Of a stretch of DNA of 64,000 nucleotides, positions 1 through 10,027 are shown piece after piece; position 1 is the first letter of the stretch; every line of letters starts with the position of its first letter. The notes beneath the pieces were generated by a model. That model saw nothing but the letters and a program-made list of their open reading frames with translations, searched no databases and was not told the origin of the DNA. This DNA is from Schistosoma haematobium (Eukaryota > Platyhelminthes > Trematoda > Strigeidida > Schistosomatidae): the NCBI RefSeq assembly GCF_000699445.3, contig NC_067197.1, forward strand, positions 12,282,152 through 12,346,151. Direction: 5' to 3'. Position numbers and translations under genes: made by a program.

Positions 1-236
1 TGATACTGCGTAGTTAATTGTGTTCTCCCTTGCTTTTTGTGATCTTTTTTTAAAAGTTGTCCCGTTAAAACAAGCATTTGAGGAACATAGAAATGATTAA
101 GAAACGTGCCGACAACAAGCAAACGTTAGTTACAATCAGTATATCTAGAAAAATGATAAAATAAAAGCAATAAGATAAATCCTAATGATATTAAGGTTAT
201 TAGATTATTAAATTAGCTATTAGCTTGATTGGATTC
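1..236. other. AT-rich sequence, nothing recognised
   Basis: No ORF, repeat array or splice-flanked coding segment is visible. It ends where the tetranucleotide tail of the next retroelement starts. Confidence 0.5.
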
Positions 237-245
237 ACTTACTTA

Positions 246-277
<32 letters not shown>

Positions 278-321
278 TTTACTTACTTACTTATTTACTT
301 ACTTACTTACTTACTTACTTA

Positions 322-356
<35 letters not shown>

Positions 357-389
357 GCTTACTTACTTACTTACTCACCTACTTACTTA
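237..389 (-). repeat. (CTTA)n microsatellite, tail of an RTE copy
   Basis: About 150 nt of CTTA units with scattered TTTA, CTCA and GCTT variants. On the minus strand it reads (TAAG)n and lies directly 3' of an RTE fragment, as in the full-length element of this window. Retroelements of this clade end in short tandem repeats rather than poly(A). The array is longer than the other RTE tails here, so it has probably grown by slippage. Overlapping reading frames through it give repetitive LTYL peptides that are not genes. Confidence 0.85.
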
Positions 390-865
390 CGCCTCTTACC
401 TCTCGTGGAGGAGCACAGACCGCACACCAGCAATCTCTATACAACTCCGTCCTCGACAATCATTTCTAGTTGTTTGCAGTTACTATTCATCCTTTAGATG
501 TTCACTTTCAATCCTCTTAGGCCTTCCTATATTCCATTTCCCTTTACGATTCCAAGTTAGTGCTTGCTTCGTGATGCAGTTTGATGATTTCCGTAATTTG
601 CCCAACTCATCTCCAGTGTCTTTTCCTAATTTCCTCCACAGCTAGAAGTTGGTTTGTTCTCTCACACAGTAGGTTGCTGTTGATGGTAACTGGTCAACGG
701 ACATTGAGTATCTTGTCTTGACAACTGTTAATATGTACTTGTACTGTTTTAATGTTGATTGTGGTAGTCCTCTAAGTTTCAGCTCTATACAGTAGAACTT
801 TATTAACGTTCGTGCTCAAGATTCTGATTTCAGTAGATATTCGAAAAGTCTTCCTGATCTCAGAC
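390..865 (-). mobile_element. 5'-truncated RTE-clade LINE, 3' end only
   Basis: Read on the minus strand, this matches the last ~480 nt of the RTE at 9841-13076, from the segment after the RT domain (TVRIF...LYGAETW-like region) to the end of the ORF and the (TAAG)n tail. It carries many substitutions and indels, so no frame is open. 5' truncation is the normal result of target-primed reverse transcription. The 5' boundary is approximate because similarity fades. Confidence 0.8.
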
Positions 866-1173
866 CACTAGTGAGCACACAGTTATTACTCATTGAGATA
901 TCTTAATGGCTATTTGTTCACTATAAATTCTAGATGAATCAGAGTGCGTACTGTCAAGGTATAATGAACCACACTGGAATAACTTTTCAGCACGTTCTGC
1001 TACTTAGCATTTCTTTATCTGATGTCAGTTTATTATTTGAAAAAAAACGTTCAAGATTAATAATATACTGTTTACACGAACTATAAATTTCAGTAGTAAA
1101 TTAAATAATCACGAAAGTATGCTTTTGTATTCGGTTTGAATCATTCTTTTACCAATGCAAGTATCATTCACAA
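866..1173. other. AT-rich spacer
   Basis: No recognisable gene or repeat; ordinary AT-rich sequence between two retroelement copies. Confidence 0.4.
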
Positions 1174-1420
1174 TTGATTGATCACTGGGTGGTGATCAAT
1201 TTAATATATGTCGAGTCCTTCTTAGTGCAGATCGAAGGCTATAGACCAAGTTGTAATGTGGCCACCAGTCTAGTTGACTCAACATTGCATGCATTATGTT
1301 GATATAAGATGGTGGTTGGAGATAGTCAACAGGAAACCCTGGACTCGAGTTTCGTACTACTTAGATCCAGGGTTTCCAGTTGACTACCTCCAATCACCAT
1401 CTTATCGCAAGCATCATTAT
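1174..1420 (-). mobile_element. SINE-B copy, 3' part, with folded-back end
   Basis: The left part (1174-1343) is the minus-strand 3' half of the hammerhead SINE also present at 22420-22735. Both copies carry the palindrome TGATCAC...GTGATCA and the GGCCACCAGTCTAG segment. At the hammerhead the copy reverses direction. Positions 1304-1343 and 1366-1405 are inverted repeats of about 40 nt (two or three mismatches) around a 22-nt spacer, and the spacer still holds the GAAA-CTCGAG part of the ribozyme. The tRNA-like head and the ribozyme 5' half are missing. A short ORF across it is accidental. Confidence 0.75.
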
Positions 1421-1622
1421 TTTCAATTATCGTTTTTTATGAACTATACTTCTGACCTCAAAATAATATCAACAGATGACTGTATTATTAACCATCAGAC
1501 ATAAATATCAGTCTTTCATCTGAAATAACTCAAAATTACAGTAGATTAGATTGATGAAACTCATTGTTTACGATTTTATTCTCCATAGATTTTACTATCA
1601 ATTATTTGTAATAATATGAATT
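1421..1622. other. AT-rich spacer
   Basis: No feature recognised. Confidence 0.4.
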
Positions 1623-1803
1623 AAATTTCACTGATTGAAATCATGAGTCAATTGAAGCTAGACCACCATGGAAAACATGAAAGCACTAAACGGCCGTTTC
1701 GTCCTAGTATGGGACTCCTCAGCAGTGCCCATCCGTGATCCCGCACCCCGTGAGATTCGAACCCAGGACCTGTCAGTCTCCCGCCAACCGCTTAACCAAC
1801 CAA
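1623..1803 (-). mobile_element. SINE-A (Sm-alpha-like, hammerhead-bearing) copy
   Basis: On the minus strand this reads tRNA-like B box (GGTTCGAATCTC), then a hammerhead ribozyme, then the conserved tail GGTGGTCTAGCTTCAATTGA and a block ending at GAAATTTA. The family occurs more than 15 times in the window. The A-box end is truncated here. Copies of this kind are known in schistosomes as pol III-transcribed Sm-alpha repeats. The assignment to that group rests on the ribozyme and tRNA-like head. Confidence 0.85.
1683..1728 (-). ncRNA. hammerhead ribozyme, core intact, GUU site
   Basis: Minus strand: stem I GCACTG/TAGTGC (one G-U pair), core CTGAGGA, stem II GTCC-catacta-GGAC, GAAA, then the palindromic stem III CGGCCG. 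The cleavage triplet is GUU where most sister copies have GUC. All conserved core positions (CUGANGA and GAAA) are present, so it should fold, but GUU sites are normally cut more slowly than GUC. Type I arrangement with a very short stem III, as described for Sm-alpha. Confidence 0.75.
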
Positions 1804-2915
1804 TTAGTTTGATAATCACAGAAATGAATTAAAGTGAATATATGATTCTGATGCGAAGAGAGGAGTAGCAAAGAGATGGCAAATAACGAAATCTATTTTT
1901 CGGGACATTGTCTAGCTTAATTTTAATTTTGTAAAATATTGACATTTTGGCTTTGATTTTACTCTAAGAATCATAAACTTTCGTTTAATTTACAAATTAG
2001 TGTCATATCTTTTTTTCACTTCTGAAATTAATGTAATTTAAACGTCACCCTCATAGTCTACTTTTTTTCTACTCTAATGTTCTAGTTTGGACGTAATTGT
2101 ATTTTTCTCATTCCTTAAACGTTACGGTAGTATTAGCCGTATATTTACTTATGTACTTTTATTGAGTCAATTTAATCAGCAATAAATCGAAAATACAGCT
2201 TCAAATAATTCATCATCTTCCTCCACTAACCAACTAATTAGGTAGGATAATCTCTTTACTCTCTACCCTTAAAACCGTTCAGCAAAAAGTCGAACTCATG
2301 TGTTAAAAGTCTCATGGTTTTTGGAAGTAATCCATTACATCAAGACTGTAAGCTAGTTTGATGTCAATCTCTCTCTGTTTGTGTGTGCATATTCAGCACA
2401 GATTGGTGGGCAGACAACTCAAGGCTGTAACAGTTTTATGAAAGATAAACTGACTACATTGTAGTAACTGTAGTAACTAACATGATTCAGATAACTTTTA
2501 AGTACTCGGACGCATTGAATAACTGAAGCGTACTTCAATGAAGTGCATATTCACAACCGCTCCAGAGATCACACACATTAAATATCAACTCACTGGTCTA
2601 CGTGTGATTTAATCTCAGTAAAATCTTAACATGAGTGAATTTATATAGAAAATAAATCAGGATATAGGGTGATTAGAATGAGAAAACTAAATAGTCTAAA
2701 AATTAGGTGAATGGTATTTTTAACCTATTGGAATCCAAGAAATGAGTAAGTTCTAAGCAAGATTTATGAAAATATCATTTTGGCTTCAGTAATCTTATTA
2801 ATAATTTTGTATTATGGATTGAATGCAAAGTAATGAATATATATAACATTTACTTCATAATATGGCTTTTAGCTGATGAACCTCGAGAGAATTTACAGAA
2901 AAGAATATATTTTTG

Positions 2916-2968
<53 letters not shown>

Positions 2969-3711
2969 TATTTTCTTCGTTAGTTCTAGTAGCCCCTTTA
3001 TTTCCATATATTTCACTGTACCATTTATCAATACTCACTTCAGCCACACACACACACACACACACAAGGATGTAAAGCAGATGCATATAATAATACTCAT
3101 GGTCCATTTGTTAGAATAATACTTTATATTAAGCCAATGAGTCACCTTTTTTTTCCTTATCATCTCATCATCTCTTACTGTGTCTTATCTTAAATCTTAG
3201 AATAATAATTATTATTATTATCGTGTTGACATTAATTAGCCTTTGTAATATTCATACATAACAATAGCTTTAGGATGATATTGAATAAAAGAAAAATTCA
3301 AAGGGTATACTATAGATTTTTATTAGTGGATGGATAAAAGTCTCCTTTCTCTCTCTCTCATACACACATACACACAATCTCTCGCCCTCCCTCTCCCTCT
3401 CTCTCTCTCCTAATTCTCATTCATCTTTTTGTCATTCGGTAACATGTTTAAATTTGTACAATCTCCCCTGAAATAATTAGAAACTAATTAAATTATTAAG
3501 AAAAAACGGAAACAAACATTCTTTCTATCTTATAAATACGTGGCATGAAAAACTTTATGTATGCTTATGAATGATATATCTATTATTTTGTAAAAGAAAA
3601 AAACACTAGTATTTTCCTATGTACAATTACCGAATGTTTATCAATCTGAATGATTGTGATTACTAATATTAGTACTATAGTTATTGTTGTTTTAACTATC
3701 GAAAATTCCAC
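1804..3711. other. AT-rich non-coding region with microsatellites
   Basis: Contains (TA)n at 2916-2965, (CA)n at 3045-3066 and a CT-rich tract at about 3350-3412. No coding exon or known repeat recognised. The short ORFs here run through the dinucleotide tracts. Confidence 0.5.
2916..2965. repeat. (TA)n microsatellite
   Basis: About 25 uninterrupted TA units, followed 80 nt later by a (CA)n tract. Confidence 0.95.
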
Positions 3712-4080
3712 TGACTGAGTCAATTGAAGCTAGACCACCATGGAAAACATGCAAGCACTGGACGTCCATTTTGTCCTAGCATGGGACTCCTCAACAGTGT
3801 GCATCCGTGATCCCGCACCCCGTGAGATTCGAACCCAGGACCTATCAGTCTCGAGCCAGGCGCTTAACCAACTAAACCACTGAGCTGGCGTGGGACTGAT
3901 AGGTCCTGGATTCGAATCTCGCGGGGCGCGGGATCGTGGATGCGCGCTGCTGAGGAGTCCCATACTAGGACAAAATGGACGTCCAGTGCTTACATGTTTT
4001 CCATGGTGGTCTAGCTTCAATTAACTAATGATTTCAATCAGTGAAATTTCTAAAATCTCCACAAAACCCCTTCTGATACC
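3712..4080. mobile_element. two SINE-A copies in head-to-head inverted array
   Basis: A minus copy (about 3712-3889) meets a plus copy (about 3892-4080). Positions 3720-3850 are inverted repeats of 3893-4022 with a 42-nt centre holding the A-box end of the left copy. The right copy begins inside the tRNA-like head (GACTGATAGG). Both hammerheads carry the same unusual GAAA to AAAA change and the same GACGTC stem III, while the left one also has C to T in CTGAGGA. Shared private mutations suggest one copy was made from the other by fold-back copying rather than two independent insertions. Neither ribozyme should be active. A 96-aa ORF across the palindrome is not a gene. Confidence 0.85.
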
Positions 4081-4966
4081 ATTGAAAATGTCGATTTATG
4101 ATTTAAATTAACAAATCAATTGTTTGCTTTTTTTGTAGCTAAGTTTATCCATAAAAAATTTTTTCTCAATGAGTACGTTGTGTCTATTACTCTCAATCAT
4201 TTTACTGTTTATTTAATGAATGAGTGAATACTGAATATTAAAGTTTAGTTTTGATTAAGGATTTCAAACTTTTTTCCCAACAAATATGTTGAGTTGATCT
4301 ACATGGGAATATTCGTAATAGATAACTTCAAATAACTCAAAAAATATGTTTGATTAGATTATAGTTAAATGAAAACTTTCTGTAAGACAATCTGTTTAGT
4401 TTAGGTTTTATGCTCGGTGTATCCACAATCTTGAATTAAATAATGTTCCTTTTTAAATTCAAACTCAAGTCATACATTTTTTTGTAGTAAAAGAAGTTGT
4501 CGCGAATGATTTCCCAGAGGAGTTTGATATTCACTGAAAATGAATGTGTATTAAAATATTGTTATCAAAACATGGATATATTGATATAACAGTTTGACTT
4601 GATTATCACATATCAATTTTAAACATTCTATGAATGATCCATCTGAAAAGTAATCGATTGAGAACAACTCATTGCTTAGTTTTGTGGATAAATCTAAAAT
4701 TATTATCAGGGTTACTAGTAAAATGGATTTAAATTTATTTCTTAAAATGATTTGTATATGCTTGACAGATAGCGTTGAAGATCTGGAGTTCCAGTTTGAA
4801 GAATCTTATGTGAAGATAAGACAACTATAAATTACTGGTTAGATGATATTTTTAGCGTCTAATGGATGTTTTTTTTTAGTCAAAGAACACTGTTTAGTAT
4901 CCGACCAAGTAACATGTTAAGACGAAATAAATGCGAGTTTATGTTTTCATATCAGTGTGATTTATA
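4081..4966. other. AT-rich non-coding region
   Basis: Nothing recognised. Confidence 0.45.
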
Positions 4967-5070
4967 CCAACCTCACCGGGAGTCCCCTTAGGGTTACTGC
5001 CAGTCCAAATCATGAATACAGGAAAAGGGTTTGACGTGGAGTCACCAATCCTATCCTGTAAAAAATAACC
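4967..5070 (+). mobile_element. RTE 5'-end module alone, diverged
   Basis: About 104 nt matching the first part of the RTE 5' UTR: AGTCCCC...GGGTTACT, then ACTGCCAGTCC and a degraded form of the later hairpins, ending at TGTAAAAAATAAC. No EN/RT sequence follows. It is one of five 5'-only fragments here. Strongly diverged, so boundaries are approximate. Confidence 0.6.
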
Positions 5071-5517
5071 TTACTATAAATATATGATGGTTACTCAATA
5101 TTACTTCCCTTTTTTAATCCAGCATATAAATATTTATTTTCAATGTGATACTTCATTCACTATAACATTATTTCAATATAATGTTTATTTAAGACTCTGT
5201 TCTTTGTGTTATTTCAGTATGACCTTTGTTTGTAATGAGATGCGGTAATGACCTTTGAAGTAATTCTGTGTATTTCCCTAATATATGAGATTTATTACCT
5301 AATTATCAATTGTGACTGAAATCAATATAAAGATGAGTGTATTTTTTAGGTAAAGTAGTTTTTTTGAAGTGTCAATAAAATCTATGTTCTATTTCCTTTC
5401 CTTAATTCGTTCATCGTAACAGTAATTTCGCCGTTGTGAATATTCAGTAGTCTCACAGATACTACACAACATAAAATAATCAAATCATATCAAATTATTG
5501 AGTTTAGATTGATATCA
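5071..5517. other. AT-rich non-coding region
   Basis: Nothing recognised. Confidence 0.45.
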
Positions 5518-5735
5518 TGAATGTGTCAATGTTAGATCATCATTGAAAACCTCGAAGCACTGATTGGCCGCTTCGTCCTAGTATGGGACTCCTCAGCAGT
5601 ACGCATCTTCAACCCTGCACATGAGACTCGAACCCCGGACCTACGTCTCGCGCGTGAACGTTTAACCTTCGGACCACTGAGTCAGCATCCGACGGTGTTA
5701 ATGATTCATTCATGATATCAATCTAAACTCAATAA
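5518..5735 (-). mobile_element. SINE-A variant (A2) copy
   Basis: Minus strand: A-box region (CTCAGTGGTCCGAAGGTTAA), B box (GTTCGAG-like), hammerhead and the A2-type tail (CATTGATCTAACATTG-like). The ribozyme keeps CTGAGGA and GTCC/GGAC but GAAA has become GAAG, so it is probably inactive. Confidence 0.75.
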
Positions 5736-6542
5736 TCCCTACAACCATATATTGATAATTATAAAAATATGTTAAATACAAGCCAGAAATAAAATTGACT
5801 AGTGGTCCTCTATTTAAAAGTCATCCTGAAAACAACCCTATATCATTCAATTATATGCCAATAAACAAATTAGACATTTACAATATTTAGTTTATTACCC
5901 AAGTCAAATGACTGAATAAATTTATAGAATCAGCTGTTTTGCTTATTTCTATCCATTGGAAATCATTTAACATTTAATGAGTATTAACTTACCTTTCTTT
6001 TTGTGCATTATTATCTTTTCATTATATTGTCCAGTGATAAAGCGCTCTGTCAATTTTTGTTTTATTCCACTCTCTACTGTTTACTTTTAAACATTCTACT
6101 TCATATTTCTTACTATGAGAACACTGGATTCTAACTGTTATGTCTTCATATCAGATCTATCATTACGAAAATTGTAGCTATACAATCTGCTTAGTGTACT
6201 TATGTTCTTATATTGTTTGTGAAAAGAAATGTGATTATAAATGTTTACGCTAATAACAACATTGTACTCTAAAATGCTATAATGTTCCATTTAGCTTAAG
6301 TCATATCCTTCATATTATTAAAATCTTCATGAAAAATGTTAGATGAAAATAATCCATTAGTTTAGTCTTTTCAATTATGTGACTCAATACTTTTTACTGT
6401 TACATGTCAACTTGATTATGCTTGTAAATTGGTCTAAATTCTATGATTATCTTCAGAATAGAGACTATATATCTAACAGATATATTGATGAAACCTATGT
6501 ACAAATATGTAACATTTTCGTTGTTGTTGTTGATTTAACCAG
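5736..6542. other. AT-rich region, one weak exon candidate
   Basis: Mostly featureless. On the minus strand, positions about 5994-6070 give an open segment (KLTERFITGQYNEKIIMH...) ending at a GGTAAGT donor-like site, but no convincing acceptor tract precedes it. I do not call it a gene. Confidence 0.3.
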
Positions 6543-6692
6543 ATGATCATACCATTATTATTTATTGGTTTTACTCTGTTAACTGTTGGAACGGCTTCAA
6601 AGAATTACGATGAAGCTTTCAGAAACTCTAAAGGAGGCGAAGAGTCTTCATCCAATCAGAACGTGATAGAGCTTTCTAGAATATCAACGTAG
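6543..6692 (+). CDS. short ORF with signal-peptide-like start (unknown)
   Basis: A 49-codon ORF (too short to be obvious). It begins MIIPLLFIGFTLLTVGTAS, a good signal-peptide pattern (hydrophobic core, small residues before a likely cut after A), then a short polar tail rich in S, E and N, ending TAG. The ATG directly follows TTTAACCAG, which looks like a 3' splice site behind a TTG-rich tract. Schistosome micro-exon genes encode small secreted proteins of this general style, so it could be a leader exon. Against this, the second half overlaps a stretch with CCAAT and TATA motifs that looks like an LTR promoter, and 49 codons can be open by chance. Confidence 0.22.
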   Translation: MIIPLLFIGFTLLTVGTASKNYDEAFRNSKGGEESSSNQNVIELSRIST

Positions 6693-6900
6693 CATGCTGC
6701 GATTGGACAATAGCATAACTTGACTCTTTTCAGACTGGCTGAATTATAATGATATTATAAAAAACGCTAATATTTATAAATACCCATGATTTTCTGTACA
6801 TTTTGATTCTTACCCATCTTCTGATTATGCGACTGCAGGGTTCTATGCGTTCGATTACTGTAGTTGTATACCGTATTCTATGTTAATCAAGTAGCGAACA
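6583..6900 (+). other. LTR-like promoter segment (tentative)
   Basis: The segment starts TGTTGGAACGG and ends GCGAACA, the TGTT...AACA pattern of LTRs. Inside are CCAAT (6650), ATTGG (6703) and a TATA-like TATTTATAAATACC (about 6769). Base composition is less AT-rich than the surroundings. No matching target-site duplication was found at these limits, so the extent is a guess. Confidence 0.3.
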
Positions 6901-8277
6901 TGACATAAACTAGTTCATTTTCTCTAGTTAATACCACCTAAATTGATAACGGAAAAGAATGAAACTATTTCCTTCCTGTCAAATTTATAGCATACATAAG
7001 AGGTATCCTTTATTTTCTTACATGATACATCTCTAATTTAGCTGTCTTCATCAGGTTAATTATTTTAAGAGAAATGATTCAGATTCAATGAACATTATAC
7101 AGTGATTCATCGCTATTTCAATCAAATTTGTGAATGTTTATCAATGAGGGAGTATTTTTCCTATACAAGAAATAGACATAATACCTATATGATTTAAAAT
7201 AATCATACCAGCTTTCACAATTGGGTTAGGATCTGATTGTTGTAATTCAACCTTAAAACTTGTAGCTCTTCATAAAGATAACAGAATTTTCATGTCACAA
7301 TATTTTATGACATCTTGATTTATATTGCCTTACTAAGATGATATACTGCCAGTAGTTTTTTGAGTTAACGTTAAGAACCTTATTGAGTAGTAATTTCAAA
7401 CGTATATAAAGAAGAACTCAACTACCCACTGCCTTTGTGAAATTTGAGCTGATGATACTGTCCAGCTTAGATAAAAAAATACTACTAATGCTTGTCGAGA
7501 AATAATTTTCATCGCATATTGACTTTAGTTGGAGATCTATTGAAAACTAGAAAGCAATAGACATTCGGGTCAACGGATTATGTAGTTGTAAGTGTGCAAT
7601 GTCAAGAAATACAAGAGTAAAATTAAAGAGATTTCTAGAACTCTGTAGCTGTTAGCAATTATTTAGCTCAATAGAATTCATAATGAGAACTAAGTGAAAA
7701 ATAAACCAATCTCCATAAACAAACAGCTGTATAACTACTTATATAGCTGGCTTTACATTTTAGAATAAAATACATTGTTTACAACTGGTACAAGAAACTC
7801 AAATATCATGAAGAATTTGAAGAAAGGAAAACTCTATAAGTGAAATGATTGATCGTCGAATAGCTTTTTACTCCTTGAAATAAACTTCTTAACGGTAAGT
7901 CACTACAAACTCACCAGGGTTGAAATCCATGACGTTCGCTTCTCATAGTTACAGTATAAAATAAGGACCATTGGATTTGTATTCAATCTTACAAATTTCT
8001 AATTTTAAACAATTTATTAAGCAGGTCAAAAATAATACAATTTGACGGGTAACTATTCTTTTAATCTCAACATATCTCAACTCCACTGTCCACTACCTCC
8101 CATAACAATCTCAGGTACTCATGTCAAAGTAAATCATTAACGAACAACATTTGTGAACAAATTTTGTCAAGATTAGTTCAATTTAGAAGCGAAACCCGTC
8201 ACATACTGACTTCATTTAAACTATCAGTGCAAACTAATCCCATAAACCAACATTAATAAGTAGAAAAAAAGGTAGTC
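6901..8277. other. AT-rich non-coding region
   Basis: Nothing recognised beyond ordinary AT-rich sequence. Confidence 0.45.
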
Positions 8278-8391
8278 AACTCCACTTGGAGCCCATCTGA
8301 AGCTACTGCCAGTCCCTAGCCCGGTTGGGCATGAGGTTAGCAACCATATCCCATAGAAAACCAACTCGTTAAAAAACAAAACGCTAACCAG
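8278..8391 (+). mobile_element. RTE 5'-end module alone
   Basis: 114 nt matching the RTE 5' UTR from AACTCC to CGCTAACCAG, including the TACTGCC, GTTGGGCATG and ATCCCATAGAAAA blocks. It lacks about 20 nt around GGATAAAGGAGGA and has no downstream EN/RT sequence. It stops at CTAACCAG, nearly the same place as the minus-strand fragment at 49424-49545. Confidence 0.75.
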
Positions 8392-8743
8392 TCAAGTGGA
8401 ATCTTAAAATCACCTATTAAAATCTTAAATGTAAATGAGTCATAAAGATTATAGTTCTTTGTCTAATATAAATCAAACAAATGTTATATTGGCATATCTT
8501 TTTAAACAACTTGTATAGGTTAAACAAAAAAAGAAATCTAGGAAAAAAGAAGTACGGAGTAAGATGCTTGTTACTAGTTAATGAAACATAGATAAACACA
8601 TTTTCACTTATCCATTAGAATCAATTACAAATAGGCGACAATGTAAGAAGAAAAAAATCTAAATTACTGATATTTTGTAAATTAGTTTTATCTAATCGGA
8701 AGTATGATTATTCACTTGATTATTACTTTGCTTGAAATATAAG
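8392..8743. other. AT-rich spacer
   Basis: Nothing recognised. Confidence 0.4.
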
Positions 8744-9056
8744 TGTGGTGTGTGCTACTTATATCGACATCAGTAGTATATAACGCTAATCAGGATTAGA
8801 ATGTCTGTCGGCAGAAGCTCAAGAAGATCGAGGAAGGAAGGATGGGAACAAAAAGCAATTTTAGTGGAGATACAGGAACAGTGAAGTCTGAGACGATTGA
8901 TTGATACTTGCAAAAAGAACAGTCAAGTTTTAGACGATTGATTGACATTTTGCAAATGAAGTATTTTCCGTATGGTCCTCAGATTTTATTAAGATGTTCT
9001 GTAATTTTTTGTTCAAATACATTCGATTGTCCCCACTTGTGTTCTGGTTCACTACA
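8744..9056 (+). mobile_element. solo LTR (family L1), 4-bp TSD
   Basis: 313 nt starting TGTGGTGTG and ending TTCACTACA, flanked by TAAG on both sides (8740-8743 and 9057-9060), as expected for an LTR retroelement with 4-bp duplications. A second copy lies at 40239-40498 on the minus strand. This copy has an internal partial duplication of the GACGATTGATTGA segment that the other lacks. No internal region is present, so it is a solo LTR left by recombination. Orientation was taken so that the start is TG. Confidence 0.65.
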
Positions 9057-9450
9057 TAAGTACAAATGAAAAACATACATAAAGACACATGTCCATTTTT
9101 ACACCCAATATCTTGTGAATATAACGTTCAGCCTAATTGTAGGTAGAAATCTTGAATTCTATGTTACAATTTATTCATTTATATTTCTGATTTTTATAAG
9201 TCCCTTTATTTGAATCGGAATAAGAATTTTCTGTTAGGGAACACATTAATCCAGTAGGAAAATCAATTTCTTGTGTTTTACGATGTCTTCAAAGCTGCTT
9301 ATTTAATGGACAATAAGTAAACAATTCAAAAGTAATCTCGATCTCAATAGAAATGTACAAAACACTAAGGAAAGGAAAAATAAAACGTATTATTGTCACT
9401 CTGTATGCTTTAGTGTTTAGTGAGTCAGCAAGCTGTAGACTAATTGACTG
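9057..9450. other. AT-rich spacer
   Basis: Nothing recognised. Confidence 0.4.
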
Positions 9451-9560
9451 ATTGATTGAATGAATGAATGAATGAATGAATGAATGAATGAATGAATGAA
9501 TGAATGAGTGAGTGAGTGAGTGAGTGAGTGAGTGAATGGGCGAGTGAGAGAGTGGGTGGG
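9451..9560. repeat. (GAAT)n-(GAGT)n compound microsatellite
   Basis: Runs of GAAT (about 13 units) switch to GAGT (about 8) and then to degenerate GAGT/GGGC units. A minus-strand ORF through it reads as HSFIHSFI repeats and is not a gene. Confidence 0.9.
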
Positions 9561-9840
9561 CGAGTGAGGTCAAAACGGTAAACGAGCAGATTTGGTTTTC
9601 ATACATGGTTACGATCATTAAGAAGATATCATAAATTTGTTCGACAGACCTTTGTAAAATGTTAGAAGCCACAATTTTGTTAGGTACAACGGGATTCAAA
9701 CATGGCTAAAATACTTCAGACTTTCTTTATGACGGTTACTGGAAATAAAATTCATGGTTACCGCATAATTAAGGTGAGATTTTATGGATTTAAAAATTTC
9801 ACGAAGCCTTCCTTACTTTTAAACAATGTGATAGTTGTCA
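9561..9840. other. spacer before the RTE
   Basis: A small plus-strand ORF starts at 9702 and meets a GTGAGA donor-like site at 9774 after 24 codons. It resembles nothing I know and could be chance. Confidence 0.3.
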
Positions 9841-10027
9841 ACTCCGCCTGTAGCTCTTCTAGAGTTACTGCCGGTCCCAAGCCCGGGTAAAGGAGGAGGG
9901 TTGGGCATGGGGTTAGCGTCCCCATCCCGTAGAAAACTAACTCGCTAAAAAAACGCTTACCAGAAAAAATAATTCAAACCATTTTAACTCTGCCCTGAGA
10001 GTTAGAAGGTCTTCATTTAGAAGAATT
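9841..10027 (+). promoter_or_regulatory. RTE 5' UTR with conserved hairpins
   Basis: Three adjacent hairpins can be drawn: H1 AGCTCT/AGAGTT (about 9853-9867), H2 CCCAA/TTGGG (about 9876-9908), and H3 ATGGGG/CCCCAT (about 9919-9937, loop TTAGCGT). The same order recurs in the solitary 5' fragments of the window. In H1, copy 49424-49545 has AGCCCC/GGGGCT where this copy has AGCTCT/AGAGTT, i.e. paired changes. 5' ends of RTE and R2-type elements are known to carry HDV-like ribozymes in several animals. I could not fit the HDV double pseudoknot by hand, so the function is open. Confidence 0.55.

Noticed and set aside
237..389. CRISPR-like array
   Set aside because: A simple tetranucleotide repeat with no spacers, in an animal genome.
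225..645. ORFs of LLTYLLTYLF repeats
   Set aside because: They run through the (CTTA)n tail and then a decayed RTE copy read on the wrong strand.
2833..3119. ORFs with YIYIYI and THTHTH stretches
   Set aside because: Translations of (TA)n and (CA)n microsatellites.
5994..6070. Possible minus-strand exon ending at GGTAAGT
   Set aside because: The segment is open, but there is no pyrimidine-rich acceptor and an in-frame stop lies just upstream; kept only as a note.
9289..9699. 136-codon minus ORF rich in HSFIHS
   Set aside because: Dominated by the (GAAT)n/(GAGT)n microsatellite; no domain outside it.
9702..9890. ORF MAKILQTFFMTVTG... with donor-like GTGAGA
   Set aside because: Only 24 codons before the donor, no acceptor evidence, no known protein; the rest runs into the RTE 5' UTR.
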